Source: Legionella nautarum (lineage in GTDB: Bacteria; Pseudomonadota; Gammaproteobacteria; Legionellales; Legionellaceae). From it: a stretch of 64,000 nt of DNA. Shown in pieces: positions 46,180 to 55,117 of the stretch (the stretch's first letter is position 1; each line of letters starts with the position of its first letter). The stretch is taken from positions 62,001-126,000 of the forward strand of contig NZ_LNYO01000001.1 in assembly GCF_001467895.1 (NCBI RefSeq), read 5' to 3'. The notes beneath the pieces were generated by a model. That model made no database searches. It saw nothing but the letters and a program-made list of their open reading frames with translations, and was not told the origin of the DNA. The translations under genes and the position numbers were made by a program.

Positions 46180-46588
46180 GAGACACTCAAAGCCGGCATT
46201 GTGCATGGTTCAATTCCATCTCTACGTCCTGCGACTTGTTCGCGGGATCCAGAGATCTAAGTATGAAAAAAGATCGCCTGGATACCGCGGACAAGCCCTG
46301 AATCTTCTACACATCTTGATACAAAGCTTGGTGTACAGTCATGAATTAAGCCAACAACTGGGTTATACCAGCAATAATCCCCATGCTAAATTAGGAGCTG
46401 CTAAAACCGCAGTACGTAGGTAGGAGAGAGGAAGCTCTCAAGCTGCAAGGATTCAGAGCATGAAGAAATTTACCTAGCAAATCACCAGAAAAACCTTATT
46501 TTCATGAGTTTTCACTATAATTCGCAAAATACTATTAAATAGCGCTATAATCAACAAATTCAATATCTATATCTATAATACTCGTCTC
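46180..46588. other. Gap upstream of mrcA
   Basis: About 400 bases with the palindrome above. Afterward, a frame at 46300-46423 could encode a short segment (VYSHELSQQLGYTSNNPH) with no start or ribosome site of its own; it may be a gene remnant or chance. TATAAT occurs at 46516 and 46546 ahead of mrcA, without a good -35. Confidence 0.35.
46213..46302. repeat. Second palindromic element, copy 2
   Basis: TCTACGTCCTGCGACTTGTT then CGCGGGATCCAGAGATC on the left pairs with GATCGCCTGGATACCGCGG then ACAAGCC on the right. It matches the inner palindrome of the element at 37300-37387 with some substitutions. Confidence 0.7.
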
Positions 46589-49003
46589 ATGAAAAAACCC
46601 GCATATTTCTGGCGCAAAGGGATTTGGGCATTGGTTAGCCTTTTCTTTCTTTTTATTGTCTGTCTAAGTTTCCTTTATCTATACCTTGAAAGTCAGCTTC
46701 CCAGTGTCGAATCGTTGAAAACAGTTCATTTGCAAGTTCCTTTACGAATCTACACTCAAGACGGCTTACTTATTCAGGAATATGGCGAGAAAAGACGCAT
46801 ACCTGCCACCTATGAAGAAATACCCCCTATGCTGGTTCATGCTCTTTTAGCCACTGAAGATCAGCGATTTTTCGAACATCCAGGTGTAGATATCTTCGGT
46901 TTGGGGCGAGCAACAGTGCGTATGATCCAAACCGGTACAAAATCACAAGGTGGTAGTACAATCACCATGCAGGTCGCGCGCAACTTCTTTTTAACACGCA
47001 AAAAAACTTTTTTGCGTAAATTCAATGAAATTTTACTCGCTATAAAAATCGATCGCGAATTAAGTAAAGAGAAAATTCTCGAGCTTTATCTTAATAAAAT
47101 TTATTTAGGAAACCGTGCTTATGGTGTAGGGGCTGCAGCGATGGTTTACTACGGTAAAAGCTTGAAAGAATTAAATCTCGCTGAAATAGCCATGATTGCA
47201 GGCTTGCCTCAAGCGCCTTCAACGCAAAACCCTATTGCCAATCCTCTAGCAGCAAAGAAACGTCGAGATCACGTGTTGGAACGGCTACTCGAAGAAAAAT
47301 TTATCACCGAGAAAGAATATCAGGAGGCAATAAGCCAGCCTATTACAGCAACCTATCATGGTACCAATATACAAGTTAATGCGCCTTATGTGGCAGAAAT
47401 GATTCGCCAGTCCATGTTCGATCATTTTGGCTCAAAAGCTTATACTAAAGGCTATAAAGTATACACCACGATCAAAGGCCCTCTACAAACGGCTGCCAAT
47501 CAGGTTGTTACGAATAATCTCCTCGCTTACGATCGTCGTCATGGCTATAGAGGTCCTATTGCTAATATCAGCGGCGTTGATGGTCAATCCACTGAATCAT
47601 TACATAAGATTCTTGCTCAATATCCAATTATTAATGATCTTGAGCCAGTTGTTATTTTATCCGTCGGCGAAAAAGAAGCCTCCGCGGCGACTCGTTATGG
47701 ATTAAAATTCACCATTCCCTGGGAGGGATTATCTTGGGCAAGACCTGCGCTTAAAAACGGTTGGATGGGTAAAGCGCCTAGCAAAGCAAGTCAAGTCGTT
47801 AAAGTCGGGGATGTTGTCTATGCGCGCAATCAAAATAATATCTGGCAATTATCCCAAGTGCCCCAGGTGGAAGCAGCGCTTGTTGCTTTAAATCCAAATA
47901 ATGGCGCATTGGAAGCGTTAGTCGGTGGATTTAATTTCCAAAAAAGTAAATTTAACCGTGCAACGCAATCAGAAAGACAACCTGGTTCAAGTTTTAAACC
48001 TTTCATTTATGCTGCAGCTTTGAATAAAGGCTATACCCTAGCCACACTTGTCAATGATGCCCCTGTCGTTGTTGATGATCCCAGTCAAGCCAATTTATGG
48101 CGCCCACATAACGATAATCTGACCTTTAACGGTCCAACTCGACTCAAGGATGCTTTAGTCCGCTCACGCAATTTAGTGTCTATTCGTGTTTTGGATGATA
48201 TCGGTTTTGATTATGCTATCGATTTCATTAGTCGTTTTGGTTTCCGTAAATCGAGCTTACCCAGAGCCTTATCTTTAGCATTAGGGAGCCTTTCAGTCAG
48301 CCCCATGGATTTAACTACTGCCTACGCTGTTTTTGCCAATGGAGGGTATAAAGTGGAACCCTTCTTGATTGATCATATTACAGATAATGACGGCAAAATT
48401 CTTTTACAAGCTAAACCGACGGTTGTTTGTAAAAATTGTGATCCAACTAAAGTGGATCCCTCTACTTTAGCACCGCGCGTCATTCCAGAAGACGTTGCCT
48501 TTTTGATGAACTCTGCTTTAAAAGATGTTATTCAACATGGTACAGCTCACGCTGCGAAAGTGCTCAATCGTCAAGATCTTGCTGGTAAAACCGGAACGAC
48601 TAATGATCAGGTCGATGCATGGTTTGCTGGCTTTAATTCAGAAATTGTAGTTACTACTTGGGTTGGTTTTGATACTCCGCAATCCTTACATGAATACGCT
48701 GCTAAGCTTGCTCTACCTCTATGGATAGACTTTATGAAAATAGCCTTAGCGAATACTTCTGAGCAGGAATTAACTCAACCGCAAAATGTAATTTCTGTTC
48801 GCATTGATCCAACCACGGGTTTGCTTGCTAAAAATAATCAAGCGAATGCGATCCTTGAATACTTCCGAGAGCAGGACATTCCAGGTTCTGAGGAATCTAA
48901 TTCATCAACCTCGGTTTATAGTGATCCCACTGTCACTGCGGATAATTCAACGGTTCAAGCTTCCGCTGATACGCAAGCACAAGAGCAGGAAAATTTGTTT
49001 TAG
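46589..49003 (+). CDS. mrcA: Penicillin-binding protein 1A (bifunctional)
   Basis: A class A PBP of 804 residues that polymerises and cross-links peptidoglycan. A TM anchor (LVSLFFLFIVCLSFLYLYLE) is followed by the glycosyltransferase domain with ATEDQRFFEHPGVD and GGSTITMQVARNFFL, the OB-like PBP1A insert, and the transpeptidase with SSFKP (SxxK), SRN (SxN) and KTGTT (KTG). In related genomes it is usually adjacent and divergent to pilM. Confidence 0.96.
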   Translation: MKKPAYFWRKGIWALVSLFFLFIVCLSFLYLYLESQLPSVESLKTVHLQVPLRIYTQDGLLIQEYGEKRRIPATYEEIPPMLVHALLATEDQRFFEHPGVDIFGLGRATVRMIQTGTKSQGGSTITMQVARNFFLTRKKTFLRKFNEILLAIKIDRELSKEKILELYLNKIYLGNRAYGVGAAAMVYYGKSLKELNLAEIAMIAGLPQAPSTQNPIANPLAAKKRRDHVLERLLEEKFITEKEYQEAISQPITATYHGTNIQVNAPYVAEMIRQSMFDHFGSKAYTKGYKVYTTIKGPLQTAANQVVTNNLLAYDRRHGYRGPIANISGVDGQSTESLHKILAQYPIINDLEPVVILSVGEKEASAATRYGLKFTIPWEGLSWARPALKNGWMGKAPSKASQVVKVGDVVYARNQNNIWQLSQVPQVEAALVALNPNNGALEALVGGFNFQKSKFNRATQSERQPGSSFKPFIYAAALNKGYTLATLVNDAPVVVDDPSQANLWRPHNDNLTFNGPTRLKDALVRSRNLVSIRVLDDIGFDYAIDFISRFGFRKSSLPRALSLALGSLSVSPMDLTTAYAVFANGGYKVEPFLIDHITDNDGKILLQAKPTVVCKNCDPTKVDPSTLAPRVIPEDVAFLMNSALKDVIQHGTAHAAKVLNRQDLAGKTGTTNDQVDAWFAGFNSEIVVTTWVGFDTPQSLHEYAAKLALPLWIDFMKIALANTSEQELTQPQNVISVRIDPTTGLLAKNNQANAILEYFREQDIPGSEESNSSTSVYSDPTVTADNSTVQASADTQAQEQENLF

Positions 49004-49115
49004 ATTATTGTTGAATGTCGAGCCTTGGCCCGACTTTTGTCAACCCATTAATCTTATTCTAATTTTCCTTTTTATAAGTAATAATAGGCGCTCTTTATTC
49101 TAGTCAAGGATCTGA

Positions 49116-51179
49116 ATGTCACACTCCCAATACCGACCAGACATTGATGGTCTTCGCGCTATTGCGGTCCTCTCTGTGGTTTGTTTTCATGCCTTTCCCA
49201 CTTTACTCAAGGGAGGCTTTGTCGGTGTTGATATTTTCTTTGTTATTTCAGGATTTTTAATTAGCAAAATCATTTTAGAAAATTTGGCTAATAACAGTTT
49301 TAGTTTCGTAGATTTTTACTCGCGCCGTATTAAACGTATTTTTCCTGCACTGATTTTTGTATTAATCAGCTGTTATATATTCGGTTGGTTTATGCTTCTT
49401 GGCGATGAATATAAGCAACTTGGTAAGCATATGGCTTCTTGTGCGGGATTTATCTCTAACTTTACCTTCTGGGGCGAAGCTGGTTATTTCGATAATGTTG
49501 CAGAAACAAAACCTTTTTTACATTTATGGTCTTTAGCTATCGAAGAACAATTCTATATTATTTGGCCACTTTTACTTTGGTTAGCTTATAAAAGAAAATC
49601 CAATCTTTTAATACTCACTCTCATTATTATTTCAATCTCATTTGGATTTAATGTTGCCAATGTTCATCGCCATCGAATTGAAGTATTTTACTCGCCTATT
49701 AGCCGTTTTTGGGAGTTATTGACTGGTGCCTTGCTAGCCTACCTAAGCCTTAACCCAATTAAATGGACTGCCATTCTGAAATTTCGTTTCCATGATAAAA
49801 ATCGACATCTTATTTTAGCTCATGAACAAAAAACCTTAGCTCATTATCAATCCTTATTCGGCTTTATTTTAATTAGCTTAGCCCTTCTCTTAATTGATAA
49901 AAGAAAGAATTTTCCCGGATGGTGGGCTTTGTTACCTTGCATAGGTAGTTTTCATATTATTGCTGCCGGTCCTCAGGCTTGGTTAAACCGAATTATTCTT
50001 TCTAATCCTATAATGAGATGGCTCGGTTTAATTAGTTATCCACTTTATCTATGGCACTGGCCTTTGTTGTCCTTTGGACATATTTTTTTAGGTGAGCTAA
50101 TTCCAACTAAAATCAGCTTAATTTTAATAGCATTTAGCATCGTTTTTGCTTGGCTTACTTATCAATTTATTGAAAAACCACTGCGCTTTAGTCGACAAAG
50201 CAAAGTTAAAGTTGGGTTAGTTTTTACTATTTTTTTGATAGGTTTCCTTGGTTATCAAACCGATAAATATGATGGTTTTCTTTTTCGTTTAAAAGATCGC
50301 GGCGAGTATGCAGATTTTTTTGAAAATTCTTATCCGAGGTTAAAATACATCGCTCAAAATAAAATAGGCCAAAAATACAGAAACGAATGCAACTTCTATG
50401 ATGTTGACGCTTATGAGCATGAACATGCCACGATGGTACCTATGCCCTCAATTGCAAAGAGCTGCCAAACAGCAAAAACGGAGTTATCTATCTTTCTCTG
50501 GGGCGACTCTCATGCCCAACATCTCTATTATGGCTTAGCCAAAACTCTGCCTAATGATATTTCCATTCTGCAAGTAGCAAGTTCTGCTTGTCAGCCGGCA
50601 TGGGTGGATAGACCGCTCAGTAAAAACGATAATTACTGTATCGTATCCAACAAAGTTGCTCTCGACACCGTTAGAAAACAGCATCCACAAATTGTCATTT
50701 TCGCTCAGGCTACAAACCATGAAAATAACGCTGATTTGGACAAACTAATTATGGGGTTAAAGAACACAGGTATTGAAAATATTTTTGTTTTAGGCCCAGT
50801 TCCGCAGTGGAATATTGCCTTGCATAAATTGGTTCTCAATAAATATTGGCATTACGTTCCTAAACGGATTACTCAAGACAATATTAGACCAGATGTTTTA
50901 TCCACTGAGTGGACTATGAAGAAGAAATACATGAATGCTGCTAATGGCATACACTATGTTTCATTATGGGATTTTTTCTGCAATAGAAAAGGTTGTATCT
51001 CTTATGTTAATGGTAATAAACGTGAAGGTTTAGTGACTTGGGATATCGCCCATCTTTCACCTCTCGCTTCGCTTTTCTTGGCCAAAGGCTTACTACAACC
51101 TTTGATTTTATCTAAATTGCAGCCTTATAGAGAGCAGATAGCTGCTCGAGCTCAGCCTAAGACCTTACAAAAAGCGTAG
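49116..51179 (+). CDS. OafA-type acyltransferase with SGNH domain
   Basis: A 687-residue envelope O-acyltransferase. The N-terminal 370 residues are the Acyl_transf_3 membrane part (YRPDIDGLRAIAVLSVVCFH, GGFVGVDIFFVISGFLIS, RRIKRIFPALI) and the rest a periplasmic SGNH domain with LWGDSHAQHLYYG (catalytic Ser) and WDIAHLSPLA (Asp/His). Such proteins add acetyl groups to O-antigen, peptidoglycan or other glycans; the target here is not visible. AAGGATCTGA precedes the ATG. The stop TAG lies in a GTAGG repeat arm. Confidence 0.92.
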   Translation: MSHSQYRPDIDGLRAIAVLSVVCFHAFPTLLKGGFVGVDIFFVISGFLISKIILENLANNSFSFVDFYSRRIKRIFPALIFVLISCYIFGWFMLLGDEYKQLGKHMASCAGFISNFTFWGEAGYFDNVAETKPFLHLWSLAIEEQFYIIWPLLLWLAYKRKSNLLILTLIIISISFGFNVANVHRHRIEVFYSPISRFWELLTGALLAYLSLNPIKWTAILKFRFHDKNRHLILAHEQKTLAHYQSLFGFILISLALLLIDKRKNFPGWWALLPCIGSFHIIAAGPQAWLNRIILSNPIMRWLGLISYPLYLWHWPLLSFGHIFLGELIPTKISLILIAFSIVFAWLTYQFIEKPLRFSRQSKVKVGLVFTIFLIGFLGYQTDKYDGFLFRLKDRGEYADFFENSYPRLKYIAQNKIGQKYRNECNFYDVDAYEHEHATMVPMPSIAKSCQTAKTELSIFLWGDSHAQHLYYGLAKTLPNDISILQVASSACQPAWVDRPLSKNDNYCIVSNKVALDTVRKQHPQIVIFAQATNHENNADLDKLIMGLKNTGIENIFVLGPVPQWNIALHKLVLNKYWHYVPKRITQDNIRPDVLSTEWTMKKKYMNAANGIHYVSLWDFFCNRKGCISYVNGNKREGLVTWDIAHLSPLASLFLAKGLLQPLILSKLQPYREQIAARAQPKTLQKA

Positions 51180-51208
51180 GTTGGGCCGGCCAAGACCCAA
51201 CCTACGCT
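51173..51208. terminator. Perfect 13-bp inverted repeat between convergent genes
   Basis: AGCGTAGGTTGGG (51173-51185) and CCCAACCTACGCT (51196-51208) pair exactly around a 10-base loop, between the acyltransferase and ald, which converge. This is the complete form of the short TTGGGCC repeat. A bidirectional terminator is likely, although there is no long T-run. Confidence 0.6.
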
Positions 51209-51228
51209 ATGCTAGCAACAATAAGGAA

Positions 51229-52347
51229 CTAACTCACCAAAGCATCCGTCGCTGCAACGTATTCATAGCCTAAATCGCGAGCCACTGCTTCATAAGTAAT
51301 CATGCCTTTGTGAACATTCAAGCCATTCAATAAATGTCCGTCGCTTAATAAAGCTAGTTTAACGCCTTTAGTAACCAAACTCATCACAAAAGGCAGAGTT
51401 GCATTATTGAGTGCGAAGGTTGAAGTGCGTGGAACAGCACCGGGCATATTAGCGACGCAATAATGCACTACATTATCCACCACATAAGTCGGCTCTTGAT
51501 GCGTGGTTGGCTTACTCGTTTCAAAGCAACCGCCCTGATCGATGGCGACATCAACTACCACAGAGCCTGGACGCATTGTTTTTAACATATCACGCGTAAC
51601 TAATTTGGGAGCTGCTGCACCCGGAACAAGTACTGCTCCGATGACTAAATCAGCCTCAGCCACATATTGCTCTAAAGCCTCAACCGTTGCATAAATTGTA
51701 TTGAGCTTTGAGCCGAACTGAAAATCAAGCTCTCGCAAGCGACATAAGGATTTGTCCAAGACAGTAACACGAGCTTCCATACCCATCGCCATACGCACAG
51801 CGTTAGTTCCCACTACACCGCCGCCAATTACCACGACATTTGCAGGTGCAACACCGGGAACGCCGCCTAATAAAACCCCAGAGCCGCCCTGTGCCATCTC
51901 CAAGCAATGTGCTCCAGCTTGAATAGACATCCGTCCAGCAACCTGTGACATTGGTGTTAGCAAGGGTAATCCACCATCATTTTGGGTTACAGTTTCGTAA
52001 GCAATTGCTGTTGCTCCAGATTCTTTGAGGAGACGAGTTTGTTGGGGATCTGGCGCTAAGTGCAAATAGGTAAATAGCGTTTGTCCTTCCCTTAAACGTC
52101 GACATTCAATGGGTTGTGGTTCTTTGACTTTAACAATAAGTTCAGCGCGCTCAAAAATTTCATCAGGCGTCGCAACTATTTCAGCTCCTGCCGCGCTGTA
52201 ATGGTCATCGCTAATACCAATTCCCAAGCCTGCCCCCTTCTCTACTAAAACTGTAGAGCCGACGCGTACTATTTCTCTAACACTTGCAGGTACAAGCCCA
52301 ACGCGATTTTCCTGCGATTTTATTTCCTTTGGAACTCCAACAAACAT
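51229..52347 (-). CDS. ald: Alanine dehydrogenase
   Basis: Ald (372 residues) interconverts L-alanine and pyruvate plus ammonia with NAD. MFVGVPKEIKSQENRVGLVP is the family start, EKGAGLGIGISD and VKEPQPIECRRLREGQTLFTYLHLA carry the Lys and His of the active site, and VVIGGGVVGTNAVRMAMGME is the nucleotide fold. It lies 33 bases after etfA, in the same direction. Amino acids are main carbon sources for Legionella, which fits. Confidence 0.95.
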   Translation of the reverse strand: MFVGVPKEIKSQENRVGLVPASVREIVRVGSTVLVEKGAGLGIGISDDHYSAAGAEIVATPDEIFERAELIVKVKEPQPIECRRLREGQTLFTYLHLAPDPQQTRLLKESGATAIAYETVTQNDGGLPLLTPMSQVAGRMSIQAGAHCLEMAQGGSGVLLGGVPGVAPANVVVIGGGVVGTNAVRMAMGMEARVTVLDKSLCRLRELDFQFGSKLNTIYATVEALEQYVAEADLVIGAVLVPGAAAPKLVTRDMLKTMRPGSVVVDVAIDQGGCFETSKPTTHQEPTYVVDNVVHYCVANMPGAVPRTSTFALNNATLPFVMSLVTKGVKLALLSDGHLLNGLNVHKGMITYEAVARDLGYEYVAATDALVS

Positions 52348-52380
52348 AATTTATTCCTCTTATTGTTAGCCTAATGTTTC

Positions 52381-53319
52381 TTAATTTTCCTTTATTTGCT
52401 TAATCATTTTCGGAATCAATTCAAACAAATCACCAACCAAGCCATAAGTAGCAATTTGAAAAATTGGCGCCTCAGCATCCTTGTTAATCGCTACGATAAC
52501 TTTTGAATCTTTCATGCCTGCCAAATGTTGTATTGCTCCAGAAATACCAACAGCAATGTACAAAGCAGGAGCGACTACTTTTCCAGTCTGGCCAACCTGG
52601 AAATCATTCGGAACAAAACCAGCATCAACTGCAGCCCTTGATGCGCCGACTGCGGCACCCAAAGCATCAGCAAGTTCTTCGATTAACTTAAATTTCTCTG
52701 CGGATTGCAAACCACGCCCACCGGAAACAACAATTTTAGCACTACTCAAATCAGGACGCTCTGAACGGCTTAGTTCGTGCTTAATGAAATGCGTATTCTT
52801 TTCTTCAATTGGTTTATCAATCTGATCAATAGAACAAGGACTTTGTGTTTCATTGATAGCATCAAACGCGGTTGTGCGAATTGTTAAGACTTTAATCGGA
52901 TCCAAAACTCGAACGGTTTCGATCGCATTACCTGCGTAGATTGGGTGCTCAAAGCTGTTATGATCAATGATCCGGCTCACATCCGAAACTTGTGTGACAT
53001 CTAATTTTGCAGCAACACGAGGTAATAAATTTTTACCAAAAGTAGAGGCAGGAGCAAGAATTGCCGAAAATGAAGAGGCCATTGAAACAACTAATTCACT
53101 CACATTTTCTGCAAGCTGATGAGCATAGCAAGGATTATCAACTAACCACACTGCATGCACGCCAGCCATAGCCGCGGCTTGCTGAGCGACTTTTTGACAA
53201 TCATAACCTACGACAAGTAAGACTGGATTTTTATCTAATTGCAGTGCAGCTGCAAAAGTATTACGTGTTGCTGCATGCATTTGTTGGTTATCGTGTTCAA
53301 CGATGACTAAAGTGCTCAT
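52381..53319 (-). CDS. etfA: Electron transfer flavoprotein alpha subunit
   Basis: EtfA (312 residues) binds FAD and, with EtfB, carries electrons from acyl-CoA and other dehydrogenases to the quinone pool. The C-terminal FAD motif is seen in [61 protein letters not shown] and [29 protein letters not shown] precedes the ATG, a strong ribosome site. It starts 13 bases after etfB. Confidence 0.96.
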   Translation of the reverse strand: MSTLVIVEHDNQQMHAATRNTFAAALQLDKNPVLLVVGYDCQKVAQQAAAMAGVHAVWLVDNPCYAHQLAENVSELVVSMASSFSAILAPASTFGKNLLPRVAAKLDVTQVSDVSRIIDHNSFEHPIYAGNAIETVRVLDPIKVLTIRTTAFDAINETQSPCSIDQIDKPIEEKNTHFIKHELSRSERPDLSSAKIVVSGGRGLQSAEKFKLIEELADALGAAVGASRAAVDAGFVPNDFQVGQTGKVVAPALYIAVGISGAIQHLAGMKDSKVIVAINKDAEAPIFQIATYGLVGDLFELIPKMIKQIKEN

Positions 53320-53332
53320 AATGTCCTCCTGA

Positions 53333-54082
53333 TTAAAGCACCTTGGCTTCTTCTTTTAATTTTTTCAGTAGTTCTTCCACTGAATCCACTTTTATTCCTC
53401 CACTACGAGTTGGAGGCGCTGTTACTGCAAGAATTTCGATATGTTTTTTGAGATCTAAACCCAGTGTTTCTAAATCAAGCACTGATAAAGGTTTAGACTT
53501 TGCTTTCATAATGTTGGGTAAACTAGCATAGCGCGGTTCATTTAAGCGAAGATCAACGGAGATTACTGCCGGTAAAGTCATTTCGAGCGTTTCCAAACCG
53601 CCATCTATTTCACGGGTTGTTTTTATAGAACGTCCATCGATATTCAATTCAGAGATAAAGGTTGCTTGAGGCCAATTCAATAGTGCTGCTAGCATTTGCG
53701 GAGTTTGGTTGTTATCACCATCAATCGCTTGCTTGCCCATTAAAATCAAATCAGGTTGCTCATCAACAGCAATTTTTTGCAAGATTTTTGCAATATTAAG
53801 ACTACAAAGATCATTGTCGGTTTTGACGAGGATTGCCCGATTTGCTCCCAAAGCCAGAGCCTGTCTCAACGTTTCTTGGCTGGCATCAGAGCCTATTGTT
53901 ACAGCGATGACTTCTGTTGCAATTTTTTGTTCCAGCAAGCGGATTGCTTGCTCCATTGCAATTTCGTCAAAAGGATTCATTGACATTTTGACGTTTTGCT
54001 TTTCCACCCCCGTACCATCTGCCTTAACTCGCACTTTGACGTAGGGGTCTACTACTCGCTTCACTGCAACTAGAATTTTCAT
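53333..54082 (-). CDS. etfB: Electron transfer flavoprotein beta subunit
   Basis: EtfB (249 residues), the AMP-binding partner of EtfA. MKILVAVKRVVDPYVKVRV, MNPFDEIAMEQAIRL, LIMGKQAIDGDNNQTPQMLA and VDLRLNEPRYASLPNIMKAKSKP are family signatures. It is first in the etfB-etfA-ald run. Confidence 0.96.
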   Translation of the reverse strand: MKILVAVKRVVDPYVKVRVKADGTGVEKQNVKMSMNPFDEIAMEQAIRLLEQKIATEVIAVTIGSDASQETLRQALALGANRAILVKTDNDLCSLNIAKILQKIAVDEQPDLILMGKQAIDGDNNQTPQMLAALLNWPQATFISELNIDGRSIKTTREIDGGLETLEMTLPAVISVDLRLNEPRYASLPNIMKAKSKPLSVLDLETLGLDLKKHIEILAVTAPPTRSGGIKVDSVEELLKKLKEEAKVL

Positions 54083-54192
54083 AGTTCCTCACTGGAATTT
54101 CAAATCAGTCCCGCATATTGCCAGAGATGGTAGCTTCAGTTCAACAGGATGAATGAAAAACCACCGATCTCGGGATAAAAAAATTTTAAAGC

Positions 54193-55062
54193 TCACTCGT
54201 CTAAGCTGCGTAAATAATCCCTAAAAGCCTGCCCTACTTCAGAATGATACATTCCAAACTCCACCGTAGCCTGCAAATAACCTAATTTCGATCCGCAATC
54301 ATAACGTTTTCCCAGGAATTGGTAGGCATAGACTTTTTGTTGATTGACTAAATGCTTGATGCCGTCGGTTAACTGAGTTTCGCCTCGAGAATCAGGGGTT
54401 GTTTGCCTAAGACAGCTAAAAATCTCTGGGGTAAAAATATACCTGCCGACGGCTGCGAGATTTGAAGGTGCTAACTCTCTTTGTGGCTTTTCAACCATAT
54501 CAAGAATGACCGCGTGGTTCTCCGATGCGCCAGCGACTCGTACAATTCCATAGTGACTCACCTCATTCCAAGGAACAGGTTGAACTGCCACAATGGAGTG
54601 CTGCTCTTGCTTGAAAAGCTCTGTCATCATCGATAGGCAAGGTAATTTTGAATCATCAATAAGATCATCCGCTAATAAAACGGCAAAGGGATCATGACCT
54701 ATGACATGCTCGGCGCAAAGAACCGCATGACCTAGACCTAAAGGTTGATTTTGTCTCACGTATGAAAATTGAATCCCAGGTGGTGAAACAGATCTTACCA
54801 ATTCAAGTAATTGCTCCTTCCCTCGTTCTTGCAACCGTATTTCTAGCTCGAAATGATTATCGAAATGATCTTCTATTGCTCGTTTGCTTGAGCTGGTGAT
54901 AAAAATCACATGGCTAATACCCGCCCTAACGGCTTCTTCTACGGCATATTGAATCAAGGGCTTGTCGACAATCGGCAGCATTTCCTTTGGATTTGCTTTG
55001 GTTGCGGGTAAAAAACGGGAACCTACTCCAGCAACCGGAAAAACAGCTTTCTTTACTTGCAT
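54193..55062 (-). CDS. galU: UTP-glucose-1-phosphate uridylyltransferase
   Basis: GalU (289 residues) makes UDP-glucose from UTP and glucose 1-phosphate. GVGSRFLPATKANPKEMLPI is the nucleotide motif, DKPLIQYAVEEA and GLGHAVLCAEHVI follow, and ELAPSNLAAVGRYI is near the sugar site. I use ATG 55062; a TTG at 55068 with AAGGAG 4 bases upstream is an alternative. It follows ugd by about 55 bases on the same strand, supplying its substrate. Confidence 0.95.
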   Translation of the reverse strand: MQVKKAVFPVAGVGSRFLPATKANPKEMLPIVDKPLIQYAVEEAVRAGISHVIFITSSSKRAIEDHFDNHFELEIRLQERGKEQLLELVRSVSPPGIQFSYVRQNQPLGLGHAVLCAEHVIGHDPFAVLLADDLIDDSKLPCLSMMTELFKQEQHSIVAVQPVPWNEVSHYGIVRVAGASENHAVILDMVEKPQRELAPSNLAAVGRYIFTPEIFSCLRQTTPDSRGETQLTDGIKHLVNQQKVYAYQFLGKRYDCGSKLGYLQATVEFGMYHSEVGQAFRDYLRSLDE

Positions 55063-55117
55063 CGTCAATAAACTCCTTTGCTCAAGATGTGGTACATATA
55101 TTTTTCCACAAGACCAT

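Noticed and set aside
46300-46423. Small gene before mrcA
   Set aside because: No start codon with a ribosome site and no family pattern; at best a remnant, noted under the gap feature.
52481-52825. 114-residue plus-strand ORF over etfA
   Set aside because: Antisense to etfA, whose FAD motif is unmistakable.
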